From Galaxea fascicularis (Eukaryota; Cnidaria; Anthozoa; Scleractinia; Euphylliidae): a DNA stretch of 64,000 nt. The stretch lies in assembly GCA_948470475.1 (NCBI GenBank), contig OX419336.1, forward strand, positions 13,611,594 through 13,675,593. The letters are read 5' to 3'. Below, in pieces: positions 10,378-20,765 of this stretch (its first letter is position 1; each line of letters opens with the position of its first letter). Below the pieces are notes generated by a model, which saw only the letters and a program-made list of their open reading frames with translations, made no database searches and had not been told where the DNA came from. A program made the position numbers and the translations under genes.

Positions 10378-10908
10378 ATGCATACTACCCTAGAACTATG
10401 GGAAGCCTGTCTTTGTGACCCTGTGTTAGCACCACTGATTCGAGGCATGTTTCCAAGTGACAAATTACCTGTCATCAACACCTACCCAGCCAGTCTCATT
10501 GCAAACACGGACCCTCACGACAAACCCGGAACACACTGGGTGGCCATGTACTTTGAATCACCACACGAAAGTGAATTCTTTGACAGTAACGGATTTCCTC
10601 CCGAGACATACAACATGGATACTTTCATTCTGAGGCAAGCTACGTACTACAATGACAAACCGCTGCAGGGATTAGACTCAGATGTTTGTGGAGACTATTG
10701 TTTGTTTTATTTACTTCATTGCGCACGAAATGTGGACATGAACACCATTCAATCAAAATTTAAGTGATATGATTCGCAGTGGAACGATGCACAAGTTGCA
10801 AAGAGTGTACACACTTATTTTCATTCGATGACCAAAATTAAAAATGAAACGTTTCTTCAAAGTGAACAGCAAGGTTGTAAGTCGTTTCAGTGTTGTTGGA
10901 AACAATAA
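10378..10908 (+). pseudogene. Polinton adenain-like cysteine protease, premature TGA
   Basis: Starts at MHTTLELWEACL, eleven bases after the capsid stop. Catalytic His is in GTHWVAMYF, the acidic residue in EFFDSNG, and Cys in SDVCGDYCLFYLL, the order seen in adenovirus protease/Ulp1-type (C5/C48) enzymes that process capsid precursors. The open frame ends at TGA 10765-10767, but the same frame continues with YDSQWNDAQVAKSV, the expected C-terminal helix, to a stop at 10906-10908. The TGA is probably a CGA that lost its C. All catalytic residues precede the lesion. Confidence 0.8.
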
Positions 10909-11052
10909 ATAAAATAAAAGTTGAAAAAAAGTTATGTATAGGTGTGTAAAAATGAAACGTTCCTTCAAAGTGAACAGCAAGGTTGTAAGTCGTTTCAGTG
11001 TTGTCGGAAGCAATCAATAAAATACAATTGAAAAAGATATATATAGGTGTGG
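10840..11052 (+). repeat. 107-bp tandem duplication with poly(A) signals
   Basis: Two copies (about 10840-10948 and 10949-11052) share AAAAATGAAACGTT...TTCAAAGTGAACAGCAAGG and both contain AATAAA-like signals (AATAAATAAAATA and AATCAATAAAATA). They lie between protease and ATPase and likely hold the 3' end of the protease transcript. Confidence 0.85.
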
Positions 11053-11129
11053 GTCTATGTCTACATGTATTTAAACGATAATGACCCTTTCGTGCCTTTA
11101 GAAGTCCATTTGAGTTTCCCTGCGACAAC

Positions 11130-11779
11130 ATGTCTCAATTCAAGTGCCTGAGCAGTATCATTATAGCCGGCCCAAGCCAATGTGGCAAAACAACCTTTAC
11201 GCCGCAACTACTTTGACATGCGGATTGTTTATTTGAACGCCCCATTCGAGAGATCGTGTATTGCTATGGACATTGGCAAGATTCTTTTAGGGAGATGGGA
11301 AACCAAGTGACATTGGTGGAGGGTATTCCTGAAGATATTTCCACTTTATTTCCATCACACTGTCGCCCAGGCATCATCGTGTTAGATGACCTGATGAGAA
11401 ACTGCAGCGGCGACGAACGGATCCTGGATTTGTTACAAAAGTATCTCATCATTGTGACGTCACCTGCATTTATTTGACGCAAAACCTCTTTCTACCTGGA
11501 AAGTTTTCCCGCAGTATCTCTCTCAATGCCCACTACATTATTGCGTTTAATAACCCTCGCGATACATTGGGATTCCGGACACTGGCACAACAAGCCTTTG
11601 CAGGACAAGTGCCTTACGTATGGGAGAGTTTTCAAGATGCCACTTCGCAACCCTATGGTTATCTCATGCTGGATTTGCATCCGCGAACACCAGTTACTCT
11701 ACGATTATGTAGCAACATATTGCCTTTGTCCCAAACGTATCCCGTAGTTTACGTCAACAAGAAAACACAAAACGAATGA
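11130..11779 (+). pseudogene. Polinton genome-packaging ATPase (FtsK/HerA, A32 type), two frameshifts
   Basis: The ATG at 11130 opens a frame with Walker A GPSQCGKT at 11169-11192, then a stop at 11214. The continuation is in a second frame (from about 11220) with REIVYCYGHWQ and Walker B region PGIIVLDDLM (about 11385), and after about 11440 in a third frame with LTQNLF and NAHYIIAFNNPRD, ending at 11779. This order matches the Polinton/poxvirus A32-like packaging ATPase that drives DNA into capsids. At least two indels break it. Confidence 0.8.
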
Positions 11780-11830
11780 TCCATTGGCAGTGGACTGCAG
11801 TTAACGCGATGACTTCTCACATGTCGCATC

Positions 11831-12236
11831 TTGCGGCAAGACAAACGAATCAACATGGTTTTGCGTTCTGGAAAAATGACCAAACAGAAACGACAGCTCT
11901 CCACTGGTTCCAAAGTCAATCAACATTTACCCTTTCTTTGTACCTGTTTCAATAGCAATGGAAAACAACGTAAAGAGATGATAGCTCACGCTAACAGAGG
12001 ACAGATAGAGGCCATTGGCGAAATTGCTTTAAACCTACTTAAGGGTAACATTCTCGTACCGAGTTCATCATTCAAACGGTTGAAGCCGCACAAGCCAAAG
12101 CTCCTCTATTTGATGCGTAAGAAACCTAGTCTCAAGAAAAAAAAAAGTCCTTAATCAACGAGGAGGGTTTTTACCAGCTCTTGTCACTTTGATTGCTCCT
12201 TTGGCGGTGGATTTATTGGGTAAAGTGTTGAAATGA
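11831..12236 (+). pseudogene. Polinton small basic protein with hydrophobic tail, slipped A-run
   Basis: Starts MRQDKRINMVLRSGK, basic throughout, with KQRKEMI and GEIALNLLKGNI in the middle. The frame stops at 12154 just after a run of ten A residues (12141-12150). In another frame the text continues QRGGFLPALVTLIAPLAV and stops at 12234-12236, a hydrophobic ending I associate with this Polinton gene. The lesion is therefore probably slippage in the A-run. Function is unknown; its position beside the ATPase and its basic nature fit a DNA-binding or core protein. Confidence 0.55.
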
Positions 12237-12248
12237 AACGCGCAAGAG

Positions 12249-12779
12249 ATGCTGCTTGTTCCGGAACAATTATTGCAAAGTATTGAAACAGAACACTGGT
12301 TAACAGCCCCTCCGCAGCTTACGACATTAACACGTTTGGATCGAGAGATGAAAAGTATCATGGATTCTTCCTTACCAGAAGACCAAAATGTGACTTTATT
12401 GGATCAACTTTTGCAACGGTATCAAGGGCTATCAAAACAAATGAAGAGCGAATCGATTGTAAAACCTACGGTGGTATTACCAATGCCAACGCCTCCCGCA
12501 ACAGAGACAACTCCTAAGGTAACGCAACCACCGTTGACATCCCAGGTAAAGATTACAAAACAACCACCAAGAAAACTACCTGCTACACAGGTAGCTACAA
12601 CGCGGTCAAAAATTCCCGTCAGCATTGAGACGCCGCCTTCACCCCAGGAACCAACTGTGCATGAATGGATGATGGAAACACTGCCAGACTTCGTTCACAA
12701 AAGTGTTAAAAGGTCCTACAAGGCGAGAACTCCATTAGTGGCAAGATTGAGGAGCAATAGACAGTGGGAACCGTATTAA
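12249..12779 (+). CDS. Polinton protein of unknown function, Pro/Thr-rich middle
   Basis: 176 residues, intact. The N-terminal 65 residues are helix-prone (LLVPEQLLQSIE, LTRLDREMKSI, LLDQLLQRYQGLSKQM). Residues about 75-135 are a Pro/Thr-rich linker and the C-terminus is basic. It is the last plus-strand gene, just before the right TIR, a place where animal Polintons often carry a small protein of this style. No catalytic motif seen. A start slightly upstream (12232) is possible if an indel is assumed. Confidence 0.5.
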   Translation: MLLVPEQLLQSIETEHWLTAPPQLTTLTRLDREMKSIMDSSLPEDQNVTLLDQLLQRYQGLSKQMKSESIVKPTVVLPMPTPPATETTPKVTQPPLTSQVKITKQPPRKLPATQVATTRSKIPVSIETPPSPQEPTVHEWMMETLPDFVHKSVKRSYKARTPLVARLRSNRQWEPY

Positions 12780-13155
12780 ATCAAACAATGCGTTTATTAA
12801 AGTAACGGGCGTTACGAAGCACAAGCACTTTTTGTTATAGCGTCTTGTTAACTGTGTTAATGCAATAAAGTGTTTGAAATTGCTTGAAAGAAAAGCAGTT
12901 GACTTTCATCCATTTCAATTTCACTGCATTTTAAGTCTCTGTATTGTGTGTTTAATTGTCAAGTCCGTGTAATTCATCATCATTAGTCGTGCGCTTCAAA
13001 TGATTGTTTCAAACAACTTAAACTGACTCTTGTTGTAATACCTATAACTGAGAATTGAATCCAACCACTTTAATTTAAGGCGGCGCAAAGGGTGCTTTTA
13101 AGACCTCGAGGAAGTGAGATGCCCGTAGGAACCGAATACAACTTCATAAAAAAAA
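12780..13155. other. Noncoding DNA between last Polinton gene and right TIR
   Basis: No open frame of note. AATAAA at about 12864 may end the gene upstream. The space is too small for any replication gene. Confidence 0.5.
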
Positions 13156-14110
13156 CTGTTACGGCAAAAATGATTTCGGTCAACTTTGAGAAAAGATGTT
13201 TGTATTCTCGCCTCAGTGACCACAATAACATGTTTTGCAGGTGAATTGTTTGACTGAAATTTGCATGTAACAATAACATCTAATGAACTATTCTTTTCGT
13301 GGAGGTCCCTCTGCGCTGCTGTCTATTCATTTATATTCACATTTCGCTGTGTGTCTCTGTAATATTAAACATTTCATAAATAAACTGAACTAAACTGGAA
13401 CTGCATTATTGTTCAATCTTTCCATCGTAATCGAAGATGGTTCTCCGTTGGCGCTTTGATTCAAGTTTTCGGTTTTTCTACAATAAGCCAAGGTAAAACT
13501 CGAATCAAAAAACCGTGTTTACTTCTGATTTCACAATGAGAGTGAAGCGCGTGGTTCTGCCGACAAAACGCCGTGTGATAAGTTTGACAAATTCATCTTT
13601 CATGTAGACTTTACAAGTTCATTTTGATCAAGCACGCAAAACATTCTTGTTTGATTTCATCATTCGGATAACAATACACTCTACACACTCGAATTACAAA
13701 CTTAGTATAATTTGTTGATTCACGCTCAACATTCTTGTTTACATTTTCATCTGATCTCTTTGAATAAACACATTCATTCCCGCTAGTTTTTTCGATTAGA
13801 ATCAATTTTATTTTTCAAAACCTCATCCCGCCCGTGTTTCTTGAAGAAAGAGCTGACGATGCGTGACAAGCCATGGAGTTGAGTAATCTCTTTCGCATAC
13901 CTATGTGATGATGTCATTCCTTGATACCTACTCAACCCTATTGCAAAATCCTGGACTTTGACCCCTATGATGACGTCATAGCCTGCTTCCTGCCCTTGTG
14001 CTGTGCACGTGATAATTTGCATGTCTCTTTTGTTCTCTGTCCCTAGGGAATACTCACCCCATTGTTCTTTTAATTTATTCTTTTGTCTTACCCAAGTGGC
14101 CCCCCTTACT
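13156..14110 (-). repeat. Polinton right TIR
   Basis: About 955 bp, the reverse complement of 4060-4982 with scattered substitutions and about 30 extra bases near 14030-14060. It ends CCCCCCTTACT at 14110. Substitutions between the arms indicate that the insertion is not very recent. Confidence 0.9.
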
Positions 14111-14399
14111 ATTCAGGTGTGAGTTTTTTTGCCATTTATCAGGCGGGAGATGGGAGTATCAAGAAATTGCATGCGGTAAATAAAGTACATTTTCAGACTT
14201 TATTCACTTGACAAGAAATTCATCAAAGTAAATGTGAAACCCACGTTTTACTGTTCACTACTACGTGTCTGATCAATCGATGCTTGTCTTCTGCTTCCGC
14301 GATCATAAGTTCGTGGTTTATTTACGAACTGCAAAAGTCAACAACAATAGCGTTTTCAAGGAACTCACTCTACTCTTTGTACTCTAGAAATCCCAGCTG

Positions 14400-14552
14400 T
14401 GAAACCCCCCCATGCCTTCGGATTTCCAATTGTTAATACCCCCCATTCCTTCAGAATTCCAGTTCAAAGAAGCCCCCCTCCCCTTCGGAAATCCTAAAAG
14501 CCGTCCGTGGTATAGGTATGGATATTTTCTGGAATCGCCCAATGACATGAAG
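14400..14552 (-). repeat. C-rich minisatellite/MITE fragment, right copy
   Basis: Units like ACCCCCCATTCCTTCAGAA are followed by GGTATGGATATTTTCTGG and CGCCCAAT, the inverse of the end at 3610. It is the same family as 3610-3764 in opposite orientation. The ORF at 14412-14759 runs partly through it and is not a gene. Confidence 0.6.
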
Positions 14553-14715
14553 GATCCAAGCTACAGATTTTATGGTTTTGGACTACTCCATTTCTGTAAA
14601 AATTGTATTTCTTCTTTGTGTCATTACAGACTTACAGACATGCAGGATACATTCTTTGTGGCCCTTTTATCATCTGTCTGGGCATCAAAGACAACTCAAG
14701 CAAGGAAAATGAAAT

Positions 14716-16568
14716 GTGTTGCTCCAGCCAGTGTCTGCGTTCAGAGATGCTCACAGTGATGACATAGGCTACCAAACTGTCTCGAAGCCACTGGAAGATA
14801 TCATCAACGAATGTGAAGCCATTCTCACAACACTGGTTCCTGAGCAATACAAACCCACTTTCACTGAAGCAAAAAGTCACAGCATCCTTGGCCGGCCCCT
14901 CTACATTACCAGGAATGCGAATGGAGACTTGCTTCGGACTGGTAAGGGTTTTAAATTTCTCTTCTGTTTTTGTTTCGTTGATGTGTTGTTTTTTTCTTTT
15001 GGTTTAACACTATGCTTTTGAAAAAAGCCATTAACTAAATGCTGCTGGAAATTAGTAACAAAAGGTTTAACTATAAGTGTCCCTGAGCTTAATCAGAGAA
15101 TCCCAGGGCTCCTTTGAGAATTAATAGGTGTATATGATACATCTATTTCTGAAAGTTTCTACATCTTGGGGTGAGTTCTTAAGGTAAGATGTCCACAAGG
15201 AATGTCAACAGGTCAATTACAAGTAGTTAGGTACTATATAAGCATTACTTAATAACCAAACGTTTTCTTACGACTATTGATTTTTTGGGGTCAAGAAGCT
15301 GACCTTGTCGCTGTTGTGACCTTAGACCTCCTCCTATTTGGAACACTGAGTTTCAAGTCCTTGCTTTAAAAAGTTGATTTTAAAATATTGTGATCATTTT
15401 GTTTTCAGATGCTGAATATGAATTTGTTGGCATGGGCAACAGACATATTCCAACCAAATGCATTGCATTGGGAACATGGGATCAGCCAGGTATCCAGTAT
15501 ATTTTCATCTTGTTCCAACATGTTGTATATACTGTACAGTGCAGCTAAAAGCTCAATTCCTTTCATGATTGTTGATTTTGGAACAAGTTACTTAACCTGT
15601 GATTCTTACATTGTATTTACATGTACCCTAGGCTTATTTTTATGTGATATAAACAACATGAACAGTTTATCTTAACTTCACACCTCAATGTATACAAGGG
15701 TCCAATTTACAGCTCTATAGGGAAATATGTATTGAGGCTGGAAGCTTAGGTTGATATCCAGCCTCCTGTTTTCTAATAAACCCCAAGTGAATATGGTACA
15801 AAACAAATATTTAATTAACTTTATTCATTTTGCTTTTTAGGTCCAGAACATCAGAGCCCTGTGTTGGCCTCTAAAGCATCATTTAGGCACCCTGCTGGCA
15901 TTGATGTCCTTATGATTGAGCCTGGAAAAATGAAATTGCATTTGTTTGTGACAAAGGAAATTCCTGTATTCGCTTTATTAGGGTGTCCACTCTTTTCAAA
16001 GAGAGAAATTTGTCGGTACTTTAAAATTACAGCCTGTTCCTACCAACTGGATACCTGAAAAATTTAGCCGTTGCTGGTACTGAGACAATTGCAGTCACAG
16101 AAGGAACCACCCTATGTACTTGGTACATATGGAATCAACCTTCAATGCTGGTCAGCTTATCAAAGTAGTTGATAACTTACAGTCTCCACGTGGCCTTTGC
16201 CTGTCCAAGACTGAAGGAACTGTTTTTGTTGCTGATGGCCACACCATTAAAAAAATTGAATTAGAAAGCAAATCTGTTGGAGTCATTGCCAATGGTTTTA
16301 AGCAGGCTTTTGATGTAGCTTTGTCATCAAATGGAGATGTCGGTGTGACTGATGTCCAAGCACACAAACTCATCATCCTTCAAGAAGACCTAAATGGAAC
16401 CTACAAAGTTAAGCTTGCAGTTGGAACTGAAACTATTGGATGCTCTGACGGTCCTGTTGCCAAAGCCCAACTTTCAGAGCCCACAGGATTGTGCTTTGAC
16501 TTTGGCAATGCCATTTTTTCTTGCTTTGGTGGAAGCCAAAATGGATACATTAAGATTTGCATTGCTGT
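14716..16568 (+). pseudogene. Right half of the decayed gene: three exons and NHL-repeat region
   Basis: Exon A ends ...GDLLRT at 14941, before GTAAGG. Exon B is 15409-15489 (CAG before, GT after). Exon C starts 15841 after TTTTTAG. The phases join cleanly: Asp codon across A/B, Gly codon across B/C. Exon C is broken by frameshifts near 15960 and 16060, then a clean frame at 16114-16568 shows repeated VADGHTIKKIELES, NGDVGVTDVQAHKLI and LSEPTGLCFD patterns, the mark of NHL beta-propeller blades. The family is a multicopy cnidarian gene of unknown role. Probably the continuation of 2398-3281 across the Polinton. Confidence 0.6.
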
Positions 16569-16586
16569 GAACTTTGTGTGTAATTT

Positions 16587-17978
16587 ATGGCCAAGGTAAG
16601 AGAAATTTACCATGCAATTGGGTTTCGCCCCAAAAAAGAACAAAACCATTTGCCTAAGCTTGGAAAGAATCCCACATCCCCATTTGTGAAAGGGACCAGT
16701 AAGCTCATTGATTCGTTAGCTTACTTGGAGAGTTTGATAGCCCAGCGGAAAGAACATCTCAAAATGGCAACAGCTGGCCCTGAGGGCACTGTTTACCACG
16801 CTTCAGTTCAAGGCTTTGCAGAGACTGTGAAGGGTTTAGAAGCTCATATCCAATCGCTTGAGTTGTTAGAAAAGCATGATGTTCTGGATGACTTAAACCT
16901 CTACGCCTTTATGAATGAGTTCTGTAAAGAGCATGGGTTTGCAAAACACAAACAAAAAGGCCAGTACAGACACCCTACTGTTCAACAGTACGTGCACAGC
17001 AAAGGTCACCATGAAGTGGAACTTATCAAGAAGACTTGTCAGTGCCCACACGCCTATCACACTAACACATTCAGTGCTTACCAGCCCAGCCACGATTCCA
17101 GATTGTCTTCTGTGAAAACTATCGCACAGTACCAGCAATGGAGCAAACAGTGGCCAATGAGCAAACAAAAGAGAACCTCAAGGTGGCAAGAATGCTTAAT
17201 GTCTTGACAAAAGCTAGACCATCCCAGAACATCAGGGACTTATACAGGTACAAATGTGGATATGGCCCTTGTGTGATCATTCAGAAAGACATGCTCTTGC
17301 CAGGAAGTGCAGACGACTGTGAACTTCGCTTCCCAGCATTTGATGAACTGATGGGAGCACTTGAAATTAGAAGAGGAGAAAACACCACAGAGATTGGCTG
17401 TGTTCCATCCACTGATTACGTATTTGTTCCTAGAGATATTGCAGCAGTAAACCCAAGGACTGATAATGGAATCCCCAGTGCTGATAAATGGTGGCTTCTT
17501 CAGGTCAACAAACCACATGCATCATGTAGAGATAGACCTGGATGCCAGGTATTTGGATTTTGGTTCAATGAACACACATCTGAGGAGTCCACCTCTGCAA
17601 AGCATTATACTCTTCTTCCAGACTCGGTGAAGGTTTACTTTGGTAACATTATCAGAGGAACTGAATTCAGATTGGCAAAATGGACATGTAGTGTACACAT
17701 TTACAAATGAGTACTGCAGCAAACTGGATGAGCTGTCTGATGCTTTCAGGCGAGAGTTGAATTTAGTGGAATCAAATGTAGAGGACACTGATGTGGATTC
17801 AGACAGTGATGGTGATCAACAAATAGATGTCCACGAGGTGGAACTCACTGCTATGCAACATAGAAGGAGAGTGGTTAGAAATGTAGATGGTCAGGTCCTG
17901 ACGTCTTACAGGGAACTTTCAAATCTGCACCCAGCAAGGCAAAGGCAGCATCGTCTACAGCATTTGGCTCACACTTAG
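16587..17978 (+). pseudogene. C-terminal part of the NHL-family gene, two frameshifts
   Basis: Three overlapping frames carry one continuous protein. 16587-17150 has AIGFRPKKEQN, AGPEGTVYHASVQGFAETV and KKTCQCPHAYHTNTF; 17138-17690 has QNIRDLYRYKCGYGPC, RRGENTTEIG and ADKWWLLQVNKPH; 17640-17978 has NGHVVYTFTNEYCSKLDEL and an acidic stretch DVDSDSDGDQQ. The switches near 17150 and 17680 are one-base indels. Conserved Cys/His pairs (CQCPH, CGYGPC) suggest metal binding. I recognise the family as repetitive in cnidarians but know no function. The gene ends at TAG 17976-17978. Confidence 0.6.
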
Positions 17979-20123
17979 AGGGAATTGGAAACAGAAAGAA
18001 ATTGTCTGGAATTTTCATCTTCTTATTATGACTTCAGATTCAATAAGCAGATTTGACGTTTACTTTTATTAACTTACATGCAGCATACAAAGCTTATCTT
18101 TTCAGACACTGTCTAGAAATGGAGGATTTTAAAAATTTGAGACATCAGTTGAGCAGCAGTTTTTTCAGAAAATATGCTGTGTGGTTCATTTCACCACCAT
18201 GGAGTGTGCATATTGATTACCGGTATAAAGCAGTTGGTAAACTTGGCAACACAATCAACTTGAAAATAATTCTTTTGTTATGGATCTTTAAGATTTTGGC
18301 AATTGCTGTGCCACTATATTAACTATGTGACTGACACAGATATTTATTAATGTTTTATTCGATCAGTCAGTCAAATCATGTTGGGCAGCAGTGTTACCGT
18401 AATTTCCCGACGTTTACCCGCACGGCAGATTACCCGCAGCGGTCTATTTTTGTCATAAGGGGAAAAAAAGTTCAACAGATTACCTGCACCCAAAAACCAA
18501 AGAAAATTAAAGAATAGCAGAATAGGTTTTTATTTAACGGACAACACCAGACATCGTCCTTTCCGTATTTTGTCGTTGTTTTGTTTATAGTTGCTGCGCA
18601 AAATTTCGCTTCTGCGAATTTTCGAAATAGCGATTTTCCGTTTGTCCTTCCGAAATATCGTGCGATATTTCCTGACAGTGAAACTTTTCGCTCAAAAGTT
18701 CGCGAGAACAATGAACGAAATTCGTCGATTTTTCGTTTGCATTACTTTTGTTTAGTTTACACACATGCCGACAATCATGTTCTAAATAGGTTGGAGTGAT
18801 GACGAAAATATCCTTTAGCGTGAAATTGGTAAGTTTTCACACCTATTGTTTCTGATCTTCCATTGAATGATACCGCTTGTAAAAATCCGTTCTAAAAAAA
18901 AATCGATATCTCGGGATCTACTGGCTCTATGAAATCGCTTTAGTTTTTGCGCTATTTGACAGAGCTGTGGAAAATCTGTGACAACAATCCATTCGGGTTG
19001 TTTACAAACTGAGGCGGATTCTTAATCATTAGATTGAGTTTATAAACATACTGCAAAGCGTTCTCACGAACATACACGTGGGAATGTGGGTTACATGGAT
19101 CGATGGCTGATTGAATACAGTGTGTTGTTTTTATTATTGCCTTTCTTCATGTTTATGTTTTCCGGGGAATGAAAATCAATTTGATAAACTTTTACGCACC
19201 GTAGGACTGAATACTTCAGTATATTTTGTTTCGAAACATGTAGGTGGGTTTCACTTTGTCCCCAAACACTGCAAGTGTATCGGTTTTTCCGAAATTTCAC
19301 TGACATTTCGTTCAGTTTAGCGCGAATTTTCGTTGATATTTCGCTTCTTCGACGAAATTCCGCGCAATCTTACGAATTTTCGCGGACTTGTGCGAAATTT
19401 CCAGCGAAAATTCGCCGAATTTTCGAGGAATTTCGATGACAACAAAGCACTAATTCCGTCCAAATTCGGTCTCATTACTTTTGCACAGTACTGTACACGG
19501 GGGAGGGATGGTCATTTTGCCCAGATGAAAATCACTGTGCTGGGGGAGTGCAGTGCGTTAGATTTGACCAGAAATGAAAAAGTGTTAAAAAACCCGCTTG
19601 GTTTGAAGCCCGTGAAAATGGCCGTGGAAAAACTAGTTTTTGAATTTGGTAGATTCAACGGATTTCACTGTCTTTAGGAAGTCCGCACGGAGCGTCTTCA
19701 GTGTGACTTCACAGTGTTTGTTTGACGATATTTTTGTAGTTTTTAGCTGTTCATCAGTGGCTCCATGTTTGACAAGTATATTGATAGATAACTTTTTTCA
19801 GTGGTTGAGAGTTATTTATACGCTGGTTGGCAAATTATCCACTGGAAAAATATCTTAAGTTTTTAAGTGTGGCATGATCCTGCGATATGGCTCACTTGCT
19901 TTGTGGAAGAATGATTTACAAGGGGAAGTAATTTTAGTTTTACATAAATCATCGGCGCTGATATTTTGTGAATGTCAGACGTTTTAGGACTACTGTCCCT
20001 TCATCTTATACAATTACAGGCATGAGAACACCCAACATGGGTTTGCACAGATACCATCAAATAAGGAAGTCAGTACAAATGAAAATACCAAAGAAGACTT
20101 ATCTACAATTACCAGACCAGTAG
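17979..20123. other. Noncoding, with MITE debris
   Basis: At 18395-18480 there is a pogo-like TIR text (ACCGTAATTTCCCGACG, TTACCCGCA) without a matching right end. At 18595-18750 and 19320-19495 lie fragments of mariner-like MITE right ends rich in TTTTCG/CGAAAT motifs, the second ending ATTACTTTTGCACAGTACTG with TA. Short ORFs here (18472-18711, 19333-19677) are readings of these repeats. Nothing else was recognised. Confidence 0.55.
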
Positions 20124-20765
20124 ACTGCAGTTGGTTTCTTTTTCTTAAATCTAAATGATGCAATAAGAGAAGGGGATGCTGCAAGGCTTTTTAGATGCTT
20201 TAAGTTTGCTCTTCTAGTGGAATATAATTACAAGCACTCTAAGTATGCCTATTTACTCCTGCATTTTTTTGCCAAAGTATTAGCAGTCCTCTCCAAGGAG
20301 GAAGCCAAACGTCTTCTTGCCAACAGGTTTTTTAATAGTGAGGGAAGAAAGGGGGAAAACAAGCCATTGGATTTACAAATGGAACACCTAAATTTTTCAC
20401 TGAAAATGGTTCTGAAATCCCTTTTGGGGAACGTCACAAAAAGATCAGCACAGAGGGTAGCACGTTCCCTTGAAACCCTTGATGAGATAATGGATGGAAT
20501 TTGGAAAGACCTAGATCAGAAGAAGTCGTCTGGACACCTTGGAACAAAGGATCCGGAGCAGGCAGTGAAAATTATTCTCACCGACCTTATGAATGGGAAG
20601 GTTTTCCATCATACTCCTGGCAGGTGTGGATATCCCTCTTTTAAAAATATGAAAGAAAGTGTGACTGACATTGACTTTCGTGACTTTTTTAAGTGGGCTC
20701 ACAACCACTTAATGACCTGGAAGGGCCTTTATGAAAAACCCCAAAGAAGTAATAATAATGAGTAA
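20124..20765 (+). pseudogene. Fragment of a DUF6589-like orphan protein
   Basis: An open stretch whose similarity begins at LNDAIREGDAARLF (20151) and continues KYAYLLLHFFAKV, EEAKRLLANRFFNSEGR, MEHLNFSLKMVLKSLLGN, then PGRCGYPSF near the end. This matches my memory of the C-terminal domain of the repetitive cnidarian proteins annotated DUF6589. The upstream two thirds of such proteins are missing, so this is a fragment or last exon. No metal or catalytic motif can be named. It ends with TAA at 20763-20765. Confidence 0.5.

Larger units (their letters stand above)
4060..14110 (+). mobile_element. Polinton/Maverick element, 10.05 kb, lacking DNA polymerase B
   Basis: Bounded by TIRs beginning AGTAAGGGGGGCCACTTGGG (4060) and ending with the reverse complement (14110). 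Polintons are known to start with AG and to carry TIRs of hundreds of bp. All genes lie on the plus strand: integrase, two related structural genes, pVI-like protein, major capsid protein, protease, ATPase and two small genes. This is the Polinton morphogenesis set. The gene for protein-primed PolB, which normally adds 3-4 kb, is absent and there is no gap large enough to hold it. Nearly every gene carries a frameshift or nonsense codon, so the copy is dead. I could not find the expected 6-bp target duplication. Confidence 0.92.
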
